Counted from the first letter of the stretch, positions 1 to 7,808 are shown. The stretch is DNA of 12,393 nucleotides from CAIVSN01 sp043778375 (GCA_043778375.1 JAYWGH010000073.1:1-12393), one strand, 5' to 3'. Numbers and translations are program-made. The notes: generated by a model not told the origin, from the letters alone.

Positions 1-365
1 ACCGCCTCGATCTCATCGATCTTTGTAAATACCTCATGGATCGCCTCTGGCTCAAAATCCTCAGTATTTGCGATCATCTCGGCAGAAGATACCTCTATGA
101 GTCATCGCTCGACGAGAGACTTGAGGAACTGAAGCTCTTTTTTTCCTGAGAGTTTTTCGAGGAGTTTTTGCTTGTCTTTAGAGAACTCGAGGGACTTTTT
201 AATCTGCGCCTTGCGCTCTTTTTCGGTGAGTTTTTTAGTTTCTTTGTCTTGGGTGGCAAATATTTCGGAGACCATGGGTATATAGATATTGGGGATAGTG
301 TGACGCAGGAGGGCAAAAATGCAAGCAAATTGTGCGAGATCCTCGTGCAAGCGATTTTTCTGCAA
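1..365 (-). CDS. Unknown charged protein, C-terminus beyond left edge
   Basis: I do not recognise this family. The frame is open from the left edge; its one in-frame TGA (102-104) is read as Gly, after which it continues with an acidic stretch ending EIEAV at the edge. The visible part has a moderately hydrophobic segment (LAQFACIFALLRHTIPNIYI), then a strongly charged Lys/Glu-rich region likely to be helical or coiled-coil (ATQDKETKKLTEKERKAQI and on). The start is uncertain. I chose a TTG at 365; the frame stays open upstream with a basic stretch (REKREKKKEK) that would overlap the divergent radA promoter and start, and an internal ATG lies at 273-275. It is transcribed away from radA. The frame looks genuine because it gives a plausible protein on both sides of the TGA, but no function can be given. 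Confidence 0.6.
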
Positions 366-394
366 TTTTTCTTTCTTTTTCTCCCGCTTCTCCC

Positions 395-400
395 TATGAT
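395..400 (+). promoter_or_regulatory. -10 box of radA (leaderless type)
   Basis: TATGAT (5 of 6 to consensus) ends 6 nt before the radA ATG at 407, which puts the expected transcription start on or next to the A of the start codon. No convincing -35 hexamer is seen 16-18 nt upstream (a T-rich stretch only) and there is no Shine-Dalgarno sequence. Confidence 0.5.
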
Positions 401-406
401 CAGTGC

Positions 407-1783
407 ATGTATATATGCAGTAAATGTCAGCATACTCAGCTCAAATGGACTGGTGCTTGTGGGGGGTGTGGTGAGTGGAATACGCTCTCCGAGCAGGTGA
501 GCGCCTCGAGTCGGCCAGGCAAGATCAAAGAGTCCTGACAAGCCGTCAGATCGTCCAAGCTTCTCGGAGCCACGAGCGAGGCCACTGTGCGCTATCCTAT
601 ACGGTCAAGTGAGCTCTCCTGAGTACTCGGAGGTGGAATAGTACCAGGATCATTTATCCTCCTCTCAGGAGAGCCTGGAATAGGGAAATCCACCCTCACA
701 CTGCAGATCGCTGACTGGTTTAGCTCGAGTGAGCACTCAGCACTCTACATCAGTGCCGAGGAAAATCTCGCCCAGATCTCTGATCGCGCCAAGAGGCTTG
801 GTATCGTCAATGATCACATCGAGATCCTGTGTGAGAATATTTTTGAAAACCTCCTCGCAAGTATCGAAGCCTCAAAGTGTGAGCTCGTGATACTCGACTC
901 TATTTCGGTATTCCAATCGATATCGCTCGATACGAACGCGGGATCGACGACCCTCATACGCTCGATGGCCGAGATCCTGATGCAGATCGCCAAAAAATCT
1001 ACCAAGACCATCATCGTCATCGGACATGTGACGAAGGACGGCTCGATCTCAGGACCAAAAACCCTCGAACATCTCGTAGATACTGTGTTATTTCTCGAGG
1101 GATCACGATATGAGTCATACCGCATACTGCGAGCCCTCAAAAATCGGTTTGGACCGACAGACGAGATTGGACTTTTTGCGATGGGAGAGCACGGGCTCGA
1201 GGATATCAAGAGTCCTGGACTCGAGTTTGCGAGCTCTGATCGGTCAGGACTTACGGGCTCAGCGCTTGCTATGACTCTCGAGGGATCGAGGCCTCTCGTG
1301 GTAGAAATCGAGGCACTCTCTACCTATACGAAGTTTGGCTATCCAAAACGCTCCGCCCGAGGGATATCTACCGGCAAGCTCGATATGATCCTCGCTATTC
1401 TCTCCAAATATACAGACGCGAAGATCGAGAGCTATGATATATTTGCAAATATTGGTCGCGGCCTCTCTATATCTGAACCAGGAGTTGATCTCGCACTCGC
1501 AGCAGCGGTACTCTCATCTCGGAGATCCGTCTCACTCGGAGGACAGATATTCATCGGGGAACTCTCCCTCACGGGTATGGTAAAGTCCGTGATCGGACAA
1601 GAGAAGCGAATAGACGAGGCAAAACGCCTCGGATTTGAGACGATCATCGTCGGAGCGAGCTCTAAAAAGAGCAAGAAATCTATCCCTGGGCTCCGCGAGA
1701 TATCTACGGTACGAGAGCTCGCTGGGCTTATTGGGAAGGGGGATGGGAAGAGTGGGGCGGAAGAGAATGAAAATAAACATTAA
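407..1783 (+). CDS. radA: DNA repair protein RadA (Sms)
   Basis: RadA is a RecA-like ATPase that helps process recombination intermediates and drives DnaB-like branch migration. The 458-residue product has the usual family length and order. An N-terminal zinc finger carries C4, C7, C18 and C21 (CSKC...CGGC). A RecA-type core has Walker A GEPGIGKST (88-96), a Walker B-like VILDS and the RadA signature KNRFG (245-249). A C-terminal Lon-protease-like domain follows (about 330-440, GVDLALAAAVLSS...FIGELSLTG). Two in-frame TGA codons, 536-538 (residue 44) and 620-622 (residue 72), are read as Gly; the second gives SGVLGGG just ahead of the ATPase core. Under the standard code only a zinc-finger stub and a fragment missing Walker A would remain. 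The ATG at 407 places the first Cys where the family has it and sits 6 nt behind a -10 box. The gene stops at TAA. Confidence 0.97.
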
Positions 1784-1797
1784 GTACAGAATATGAT

Positions 1798-1814
1798 ACT
1801 TATAGACTATAAGT
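1798..1814. other. Perfect inverted repeat between convergent genes
   Basis: ACTTATAGACTATAAGT is a 17-base perfect palindrome around a central A; as RNA it can form a 7-bp stem with a 3-nt loop on either strand. It lies between the ends of radA (1783) and the convergent gene ending at 1830. A weak bidirectional terminator or a protein-binding site is possible. There is no T-tract on either side, so a standard intrinsic terminator is not supported. Confidence 0.4.
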
Positions 1815-1829
1815 CTCACTCACTATAAA

Positions 1830-2225
1830 TTATCGCCCAATTAAATCCCTTCTCTTACCCTCAAATTGTTTTCTAGTTATACATTTTCCAGATTGATACA
1901 GTTTAAGCTCAGCTTCTGAAAATTGCTTACATTCTTCATAATTCCAAAAAGTGATTAAATTTAGTGTTTTGTATATATCTATAACGAATATTGAGTCTGA
2001 AACAGTTAATATACCAATACAGCTATTTATTTTTTCACTGTAAAGATAATCTATATCCTGCCCTATATAGCCAGGGTATTCTTTTTCCCCGTATTCTCTG
2101 CATTTTATGTCCTTTCAAAAAAGGATGTCTTTCTCATCTCTAGAGTAGATTTTAATTTGATAAGCCGTAGTTATAAGCAAGAAAATCACAAAAACAACAG
2201 TGATTATTTTATAATTGGTATTCAT
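1830..2225 (-). CDS. Small membrane-anchored protein of unknown function
   Basis: This 131-residue gene is visible only with TGA read as Gly. It runs from ATG (2225) to TAA (1830-1832) with one in-frame TGA (2115-2117). The N-terminus, MNTNYKIITVVFVIFLLITT, is one hydrophobic helix with a short Lys-containing head and no Cys lipobox, which fits a signal anchor or uncleaved signal. The rest is a charged, presumably extracytoplasmic domain with four Cys residues (in KCRE, SCIG, EECK and GKCI) that could form disulfides. Its composition differs from its neighbours: it is markedly AT-rich, with many ATA, AAT, TTA and AAA codons where the surrounding genes prefer ATC, CTC and GAG. That suggests a recent arrival or a fast-evolving lineage-specific gene. 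A perfect TATAAT lies 7 nt upstream of the ATG. I do not recognise the family. Confidence 0.8.
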
Positions 2226-2232
2226 AACAATA

Positions 2233-2238
2233 ATTATA
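2233..2238 (-). promoter_or_regulatory. -10 box of the small membrane-protein gene
   Basis: A perfect TATAAT (minus strand) ends 7 nt before the ATG at 2225, so the transcript would have almost no leader. The -35 region is only a T-rich tract. The box lies just downstream of the stop codon of the preceding minus-strand gene, giving this gene its own promoter. Confidence 0.6.
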
Positions 2239-2254
2239 AAAAAACTTTCAACTC

Positions 2255-3250
2255 TTAAAAAGAAAATTGTTTCTGTACCATTGCAAGTTCTCTCGCAGTT
2301 TTTACCGCAAGAGCATGATTACGGACAATTGCTGTCATGATGATATCTATAGCCTCATTCTTCCCTTCGAGCTCACTCAGTCGAGTCACCTTATTAATCT
2401 CTTTCTTGAAGTCGAGAAGCACCGCAAAGTTATCCTTCTCATCCTCGATCGCAGACTTAAGAGTATCATAGAGAGTTATAAAATTCCATTCATCCTCCGT
2501 GCTATCTTCATGACTTTTTGCTATGAGTGTCGCATAAAGTGTGCTCATCTCTGGCAGGATTTTCACGAGAGCAGGAGCTTTTCGCCGAAAGGCAATAATA
2601 TTTTGTACTATCGCCTCCTTTGCAGCATCAAGCTCTCGTGTTGCATTCTCTTGCTCGAGGCGAGTAGCCTCGCGAGCTCATCTCTGCGCCTGATACTTTC
2701 GGAAATTTGCCCGATCAGGCGTAGATTCAACCTTACTTACCACAAGTGCGATATCTCACTGAATATGTTTTGAACTTTTTGCAATCTCCCTAAGAAGAGA
2801 TTTTAACGCATCAGGATAAAGCCCAAGAATCTGAAATAGAGACAAGAATACCAGGTAATTAGATTCTCATCGAAGAGTCTTTACGAGCGTGTCAGGAATA
2901 CCGATCTCCATGAGAGCCGCGCGAATATTCCCTACCTGAGGTCACTTTGGATCTCCACTAAACACTTGCTCTAGAGTCTTCATGAGTGAGTCCACTCGAA
3001 CATAGATATGCTCTTTATGAGCTGGATTCCCAGCGTCATAAGTCTCGCTAAATATCTCCTGATACTCGGTGAGAGCACAGTATACCTCCACTATACTCCT
3101 CGCGAGCTCAGCTTGCCAGGTTCGAGCATTAAATTTTGGGTGTGTAGCGAGCGCAGCGAGCGAGGTAGAACTTGGAGCTCAGGTACTAAGATTTACAAAC
3201 CCACCTTGATAGCCGGGTGAATGATGGGAGTTAGATTTTGTAGGAGTCAT
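2255..3250 (-). CDS. Unknown 331-residue alpha-helical protein
   Basis: Five in-frame TGA codons (3179-3181, 2942-2944, 2867-2869, 2756-2758, 2678-2680; residues 24, 103, 128, 165, 191) are read as Gly, giving one frame from ATG (3250) to TAA (2255-2257). The protein opens with a low-complexity, Ser/Gly/His-rich segment (about 1-35). A mostly helical middle follows (about 40-180), then a Glu/Arg/Ala-rich stretch likely to be coiled-coil (about 185-225, RLEQENATRELDAAKEA) and a helical C-terminal domain. No transmembrane segment or catalytic motif is evident. A scaffold or cytoskeleton-associated role would be a guess, and I assign no family. Five TGAs in 331 codons would make this a shredded pseudogene under the standard code, yet the pieces share frame, composition and codon use. 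It has a good promoter and lies behind the efp terminator, so it is transcribed separately. Confidence 0.85.
3146..3164. repeat. GCGAGCGCAGCGAGCG-type short repeat inside a gene
   Basis: A short imperfect palindromic block of AGCGAG/GAGCGC units lies inside the low-complexity N-terminal coding region of the 2255-3250 gene, where it encodes SLAALA. It is more GC-rich than its surroundings. Similar simple GAGC-type blocks are widespread in bacterial genomes; no second copy was noticed in this window. Confidence 0.35.
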
Positions 3251-3256
3251 ACTTTA

Positions 3257-3285
3257 TTTATACCACAGACACTCTCAAGTAACAA
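3257..3285 (-). promoter_or_regulatory. Promoter of the 331-residue gene (leaderless type)
   Basis: On the minus strand, TTGTTA (3280-3285) and TATAAA (3257-3262) are separated by 17 bp. The -10 ends 6 nt before the ATG at 3250, so transcription should start at or next to the A of the start codon. No Shine-Dalgarno sequence is present. It begins right after the efp terminator. Confidence 0.65.
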
Positions 3286-3309
3286 AAAATACCCTCTTTT
3301 ACGAGGATA
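3284..3309 (-). terminator. Intrinsic terminator of efp
   Basis: On the minus strand TATCCTC, a six-base loop (GTAAAA) and GAGGGTA form a 7-bp stem with one G-T pair, followed directly by TTTTTTG. It begins 12 nt past the efp stop codon and separates efp from the next gene, which has its own promoter. Confidence 0.8.
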
Positions 3310-3320
3310 TTTGAGAATTA

Positions 3321-3884
3321 TTACTTTGCTCGCTCCTGATACTCTCCTGTCTCAGTATTGATCACAAGAAGATCACCGTTGTTTATAAATCCTGGTACTC
3401 GCATCTCGAGACCCGTCTCGAGCTTGATGAGTTTGTCTACTTTTCCATCTGCAGTATTCCCGGCAACTGATGGATCTGCCTCAATTACCTTGAGGGTTAC
3501 TCGTTGTGGGAGAATTACTCCTATGAACCGGCCTTCGTAGCTCTGTATATCGACGATAAGTCCCTCTTTGAGATAGGACACCGCGTCGCCAATATCATCT
3601 ACCTGGAGCTCTACTTGCTCAAAAGTCTCTTGACTCATAAAGGCGTAGGTACCAGTCGACTCGTAGAGATACTCAAACTTTACTCGTTCAAGAGTAATAT
3701 CCTCGAGTTTGTCCTCTGAGTCAAACATCTTATCTACACTATTCCCCTGGAGGAGATTTTTGAGTCGAAGCTTGATATTCGTCGCTCCTCGACCTCCTCG
3801 ATTGATCTCAAATTTGAGGACGAGCATGAGGTCATTTCCGATTTTTACGACGGTCCCGACACGGGATTGCATTGCAGTTTTCAT
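3321..3884 (-). CDS. efp: Translation elongation factor P
   Basis: EF-P binds between the P and E sites and relieves ribosome stalling at polyproline. The 187-residue product has the full three-domain family length: an N-terminal KOW-like domain (1-64, VGTVVKIGNDLMLVLKFE), then two OB folds, ending in the conserved ETGEYQERAK (family: T/SGEY..R.K). The residue at the tip of the modified loop is Arg32 (INRGGRGATN), where E. coli has beta-lysylated Lys34 in PGKG. Arg at this position is known from the EarP-rhamnosylated class; neither EarP nor EpmAB/YmfI genes are in the window, so its modification state is unknown. The frame contains no TGA. An in-frame TAG lies just upstream of the ATG at 3884, so the start is well bounded (M5 is an alternative). 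It lies 63 nt downstream of the co-directional tRNA-Leu gene and ends at TAA before a strong terminator. Confidence 0.97.
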   Translation of the reverse strand: MKTAMQSRVGTVVKIGNDLMLVLKFEINRGGRGATNIKLRLKNLLQGNSVDKMFDSEDKLEDITLERVKFEYLYESTGTYAFMSQETFEQVELQVDDIGDAVSYLKEGLIVDIQSYEGRFIGVILPQRVTLKVIEADPSVAGNTADGKVDKLIKLETGLEMRVPGFINNGDLLVINTETGEYQERAK

Positions 3885-3947
3885 AGTGTTCTATCGATTA
3901 GTTATGGGCAGCGATTGCTGGTAGCTGAGCTGATATAGGGTATGTCA

Positions 3948-4033
3948 TGGTGCCCAGGATGAGAGTTGAACTCACACGAGATTGCTCCCACAGGTATCTG
4001 AAACCTGCGTGTCTACCATTCCACCACCTGGGC
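3948..4033 (-). tRNA. trnL: tRNA-Leu (anticodon CAG)
   Basis: The minus strand folds as a class II tRNA. The acceptor stem is GCCCAGG/CCTGGGC with discriminator A and an encoded CCA (3948-3950). The D arm contains GAATGGTAGA, the anticodon stem is CAGGT/ACCTG around loop TTCAGAT, giving anticodon CAG, and a long variable arm and a T arm with loop TTCAACT follow. CAG decodes CTG; CTC is the Leu codon most used nearby, so another Leu tRNA must read that. Without the CCA the gene is 3951-4033. It may be co-transcribed with efp. Confidence 0.96.
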
Positions 4034-4171
4034 TGACTATTGAAGTCCTATTTGAGGGAAGCTTGTCCCAAGAATAGCCCTCAGATAGTACAAAAAACGA
4101 CTCTTTTGGCAAAAAGAAAGCTCCGCTTTGAAAAAAGACATAGAGCGCTACAATGCAAGCACTTAAAGTCT

Positions 4172-4177
4172 TAGTAT
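4172..4177 (+). promoter_or_regulatory. Possible -10 box of proS
   Basis: TAGTAT (4 of 6 to consensus) ends 7 nt before the proS ATG, with no convincing -35 and no Shine-Dalgarno sequence. It is weaker than the other boxes and proposed mainly because the spacing matches them. The 4034-4184 intergenic stretch also holds a weak hairpin (AAAGC TCC GCTTT, about 4120) with no clear role. Confidence 0.35.
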
Positions 4178-4184
4178 CAAAATC

Positions 4185-5657
4185 ATGCCCATTACCTCCC
4201 GCGCTACTGATTACTCCCAATGGTATCTCGACGTAGCTAAGTCTGCTGACCTATTTGAGTACTCACCAACTCCAGGATGTATCACTTTTCTCCCAAAGTC
4301 TGTCACCTTGTGGCATAGCATACAGCGAGCCATGCAGGCAAAGCTCGATCGACTCGGGGTACAAAATCTGCTCCTCCCTATGCTCATCCCCATGAGTTTT
4401 TTCGAGAAAGAAAAAGATCATGTAGAGGGATTCGCACCAGAGCTCGCGGTCGTCACCATCGGAGGAGGCAAAACCCTCGAAGACCCGCTCGCCATACGCC
4501 CTACCTCAGAGCTCCTCTTTTGTGACTTTTTTAAGGATCGACTCCAGTCCTACCGCGACCTCCCAATGCTCTACAATCAGTGGGTATCCGTACTCCGCTG
4601 GGAAAAGCGCACTCGCCCATTTTTGCGTACTGCCGAGTTCCACTGGCAGGAGGGACATACGCTCCACGAGAATCGTCCAAGTGCCGATGAATTCTCGCTC
4701 GCTATCCTCCACGATGTGTATATCGCCACGATCAATGAACTCATGGCGATAGGAGGTATCGCGGGTCGGAAAAGTAGCTCTGAGAAGTTTGCAGGAGCAG
4801 ATACCACCTATACCTACGAGCCGATGATGAGTAACGGTTGGGCACTCCAGATATGTACGAGTCACCTCCTCGGACAAGGATTTATGGAGGGTTTTGGGGT
4901 AAAATATCAGGATCGGGACGGAGGCATCACTCACCCTTGGTATACGAGTTGGGGGCTATCAACACGATCGATCGGTGGAGTAATATCGAGTCACTCGGAC
5001 GACAAGGGTCTCATCATCCCGCCTCGGATGAGCGAGTATCTCGCAGTTGTCCTCCCTCTCTACACCAAGGATAATCGTGAGACGATCGGAGTATACGCTC
5101 GTGAGATTGCAGCGCTCCTCGTCGGAGTTGATCATACTGAAGTACCCGTTCAAGGTGAGTATTTTCGAGCGCTTGTAGGATCAAATGGCAAAGTTTCTAT
5201 GGACCTCCGAGAAGCGAGACTCGGCGAAAAGATCACGGATTGGGAGCTCTCAGGATACCCAGTTCGTATCGAGTGTGGTGAGCGAGATCGGGAGGCACGC
5301 AAGTGTGTGGTCGTCTCTCGGATCACCGGTGAGAAAGTTATCATCGATATCTCAGAAGTAGTAGCTACCGTCTCTCGCATACATGCAGAGGGGCAAGCTC
5401 TCCTTCTTGCTATGAGTAATGAGCGAGTGCGAGCCAATACGGTTGTGTGTACGACACTCGAGGAGATCGGAGCAGCGGTTGAGGCCGGCAAGTTTGCGCT
5501 CACGCTCTGGGATCAAAATCCTGAGTTTGAGAAGATGATAAAAGATCAGTTTAAAGCGACTACCCGATGTATCCCCTTTGAGGGGCAGTTCACCGATGAA
5601 CTCTTACCAATTGTACCAGAGGGGCAAGTACGCGTGATCGTAGGAAGGAGTTTTTAG
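4185..5657 (+). CDS. proS: Prolyl-tRNA synthetase, archaeal/eukaryotic type
   Basis: It charges tRNA-Pro with proline. The 490-residue length and lack of an inserted editing domain between motifs 2 and 3 place it in the short archaeal/eukaryotic-like ProRS class rather than the long E. coli-type class. Class II signatures are present: RPTSE (105-109), motif 2 with NQWVSVLRWEKRTRPFLRT and WQEGHT (131-159), and motif 3 DDKGLIIPPR (272-281). An anticodon-binding domain follows (about 285-390), then a C-terminal ProRS extension ending GRSF, where many relatives end in an aromatic residue. The usual HGDD before motif 3 reads HSDD here. No TGA occurs in the frame, and the gene ends at TAG. It is convergent with the 5661-6857 gene with only 3 bp between stop codons. 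Confidence 0.97.
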   Translation: MPITSRATDYSQWYLDVAKSADLFEYSPTPGCITFLPKSVTLWHSIQRAMQAKLDRLGVQNLLLPMLIPMSFFEKEKDHVEGFAPELAVVTIGGGKTLEDPLAIRPTSELLFCDFFKDRLQSYRDLPMLYNQWVSVLRWEKRTRPFLRTAEFHWQEGHTLHENRPSADEFSLAILHDVYIATINELMAIGGIAGRKSSSEKFAGADTTYTYEPMMSNGWALQICTSHLLGQGFMEGFGVKYQDRDGGITHPWYTSWGLSTRSIGGVISSHSDDKGLIIPPRMSEYLAVVLPLYTKDNRETIGVYAREIAALLVGVDHTEVPVQGEYFRALVGSNGKVSMDLREARLGEKITDWELSGYPVRIECGERDREARKCVVVSRITGEKVIIDISEVVATVSRIHAEGQALLLAMSNERVRANTVVCTTLEEIGAAVEAGKFALTLWDQNPEFEKMIKDQFKATTRCIPFEGQFTDELLPIVPEGQVRVIVGRSF

Positions 5658-5660
5658 AGC

Positions 5661-6857
5661 TTACTTGATGAGGAGTCTCACTACCTCTCGCCCTACCGTC
5701 TGTCCTGGTCGGCGATAGATGAGTGTCCCATACTTTGTGAGGCGTACATCCGAGCGAGGCGCGAGAAGTGGATCTACGACCCAGTTTGAGTGGTCAAACA
5801 ATTTAAAAAATTCACCAAAGTAGAGAGTATCTCCCGATACCTCCCAGCACGGGAGGGTGATAACCACGGTTCCTCGCCACTTGGCTCACACAAGCCCCCC
5901 AAAAAACGCCCGGTAGATATCGAGAAGATTTTGCTTTTCGGTATGCACCGCCTCTGGACTTACCGTATGATGCCCAAAAATACGCCCGAGATAGCCCTCT
6001 GTGACGATATGTGTCACCTGGGAGAGGCGAGTATAGCTCGAGACTTCTTTTGCATCGAGGAGGACCGTCTGACAGCTGCTGAGAGTAGATCCGTACTGTG
6101 CATCAAAGCTCGATCTCGTCGCATCTACCATTGCCTGAGATATATCACTCGCGTGTGACTCGTGTATCCCCATATTTGCCGCCTCGATGAGCACTGTTCA
6201 GAGTCCACAAAAAGGATCGAAAATAGCGATCTTGGTGCTCACAGGAGTATTCCCGAGTGCGAGATTGATCATCATCTGCGCGAGCTTTGGTGGGAGCATC
6301 CCAACCTCCATATCTCGAGTCTTGCCCATATCGCGAGCACTGTAAGCGTCAATATCCTGGATGTAGATGGTGCGAGCGAGTGAGAGAGCGTTTGGTGTAG
6401 TCGCGAGGAGAAAGAACTCACTCTGCGACTCAACGAGCTTTTCAGTACGTACTACGGCCGTAACTGCCGCTTTATCGTCTTTGTTGACGAGGCGTACGGA
6501 GTGTCCTGCATCTTTGAGGTCTTTTTTGAGGCGCAGACCCGAGCTAAATATCCCACTCTCAGGACCTCCGATTGTGCCGAGTCCAAAAGTTATCCGCTTC
6601 TCGAGGTCTCGCCCTTGGAGTTCCTTCGCGACCCTTGGCCCAAACCCTCGCGCATCTCGCAAGGAGTCGATGATCACAAAGGCTCTGATAATACCCCCCA
6701 TGCGAGCAGTAAATGCTTGCATCTCGGGAGTCGTGTAGTCGACCTCGATAGTCGCAAGTTTTGGACTCACCGTACGCACAGAGGTACTCCCAAAAAGGGA
6801 TTCTATTTCTGCGAAAGAGAGTTTCCATTCGCGACCGAGTTCAAAGGCGTAGTGCAT
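5661..6857 (-). CDS. TRM11/UPF0020-family SAM-dependent RNA methyltransferase
   Basis: The likely role is N2-methylation of a guanine in tRNA, by analogy with TRM11 and archaeal Trm-G10; the substrate is inferred. The 398-residue protein starts with the family-like YAFELGREWKLSFAEIESL (3-21). It has a THUMP-like N-terminal region and a Rossmann methyltransferase domain. SAM motif I is DPFCGLGT (214-221), followed by acidic motif II (SDIS). At the motif IV position it has TEGYLG (286-291) instead of DPPYG, so substitution at the catalytic loop should be noted. Two in-frame TGA codons are read as Gly: 6198-6200 is the invariant glycine of motif I (residue 220), and 5886-5888 lies near the C-terminus (GGLVGAKWRG). 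Under the standard code motif I would be cut in two. The ATG at 6857 lies 9 nt after the preceding stop codon, so co-transcription with the upstream pair is likely. It ends at TAA. Confidence 0.9.
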
Positions 6858-6866
6858 GTGTATTGT

Positions 6867-7481
6867 TTAAAAAGTGAGTGCCGCGTTTTGGAGAGCACCC
6901 TTAATAGTCTCATTCGTAGGTCATTGTCCGATATACTCAACCTCTTCAGTATAGTCGATATCATCAAAGTAGCTCAGTTGCTCGCGAAAATTTACCTCGC
7001 TAAAAGCTCCTGCGAATATGCGTTTTGTCTGTGTGAGTATTTCCTTGATCGTATGCCGTTGTAAAATGAAATAGAGATCTACATAATCTTTCCACTTTGC
7101 TCTCCGTCCAAGAGCGTAAGCCTTCATAGCTCAGAGTGTGAGAAGTGTGGGGGTATGGATACCGAAGATAACTTCACACTCAGGTGCGATATCAAATGGA
7201 TAGGTGAAAAATGTAACCTTTACTCCGCCGATAATACCCGTTTGTTCCTCAGTACTCTGTACAAATTTTTGTGACCAATGAAGTCCTGCATTCGCAAGAA
7301 GATTATCGATCTCAGCAGACCTAAATTTTTCTCGCTTGAATAGATCAAAATCTATACTTTTTCGATGACCGAGATGGAGGGCTATTGCTGTACCTCCTGC
7401 AAGATACCAGGATTTTTTACCTGCGGTTTGCAGAAGTCGGAGGAGTGACTTTTGGGCATTCGAGAGGATTATATCTTGCAT
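6867..7481 (-). CDS. AbiEii/DUF1814-type nucleotidyltransferase (toxin-like)
   Basis: The 204-residue protein has the nucleotidyltransferase signature of the AbiEii/DUF1814 family: WYLAGGTAIALHLGHR (25-40) followed by KSIDFDLF (41-48), where the GG pair and the two Asp (D44, D46) form the NTP/metal site. The later family motif AMKAYALGRRAKWKDYVDLY (118-137) is also intact. In AbiE systems this enzyme is a toxin controlled by a co-transcribed antitoxin and gives abortive phage resistance; function here is inferred from family and context. TGA at 7131-7133 (residue 117, just before AMKAYALGRR) and 6921-6923 (residue 187) are read as Gly. Without recoding the conserved C-terminal motif would be lost. 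The ATG overlaps the end of the upstream small gene by 13 bp, typical of a two-gene toxin-antitoxin module. It ends at TAA. Confidence 0.9.
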
Positions 7482-7729
7482 CTCTCTAAAAACATGAGCC
7501 AGTATGAGACAGTCTCAGGGCGTAACGAGGAGCGCTTAGCTTGTTTTTCTGTTTCGAGAAAGGCTTGGCACTGCTCTCTCCCCAAAAATTTTGAAAGCTC
7601 AAGTTTTTGCTCAAAAGTCCCATAGTTAAAAATACCTTCGCAAACTATACGATCACTCAACTTTGCAACATCCTGCACCCACCACCAATAAAGGGGGTGT
7701 TCTTGAGCAAAATTTTGAAGGCTGATCAT
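7469..7729 (-). CDS. Small antitoxin-like partner of the AbiEii-type gene
   Basis: The 86-residue protein is rich in Trp/Tyr near its start (HPLYWWWVQDVAKLSDRIV) and ends with a basic helix pattern (RSSLRPETVSYWLMFLERCKI-like). This resembles small proteins of unknown function (I believe DUF6922-like) commonly encoded just upstream of AbiEii/DUF1814 nucleotidyltransferases, and I infer an antitoxin role. It overlaps the downstream gene by 13 bp. The ATG at 7729 was chosen because it lies 6 nt behind a perfect TATAAT and begins the conserved part; a longer frame upstream would run through that promoter. No TGA occurs; stop TAA. Confidence 0.8.
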   Translation of the reverse strand: MISLQNFAQEHPLYWWWVQDVAKLSDRIVCEGIFNYGTFEQKLELSKFLGREQCQAFLETEKQAKRSSLRPETVSYWLMFLERCKI

Positions 7730-7735
7730 GGGGTT

Positions 7736-7763
7736 ATTATACCGAAAAAAGTGGATATTTAAA
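7736..7763 (-). promoter_or_regulatory. Promoter of the antitoxin-toxin pair (leaderless type)
   Basis: On the minus strand, TTTAAA (7758-7763) and a perfect TATAAT (7736-7741) are separated by 16 bp. The -10 ends 6 nt before the ATG at 7729, so the transcript should begin at the start codon. There is no Shine-Dalgarno sequence. Confidence 0.7.
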
Positions 7764-7808
7764 GTCATACTCAGCTTACCAGAGTCTGCAAGCAGTGTAC
7801 GATATCTC

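Noticed and set aside
95..541. Minus-strand open frame of 148 codons over the radA start.
   Set aside because: It overlaps the real radA N-terminus with its zinc finger and a better-supported minus frame, and its Ser/Lys-rich translation looks like a shadow.
4118..4140. Hairpin AAAGC TCC GCTTT near A/T runs upstream of proS as a terminator.
   Set aside because: The stem is only 5 bp, and in the direction where a T-run follows (minus) no gene ends there.
6367..7064. Plus-strand open frames opposite the methyltransferase and nucleotidyltransferase genes.
   Set aside because: Both minus-strand genes carry family motifs through the whole region; the plus frames have low-complexity Ser/Arg-rich translations and no recognisable domain.
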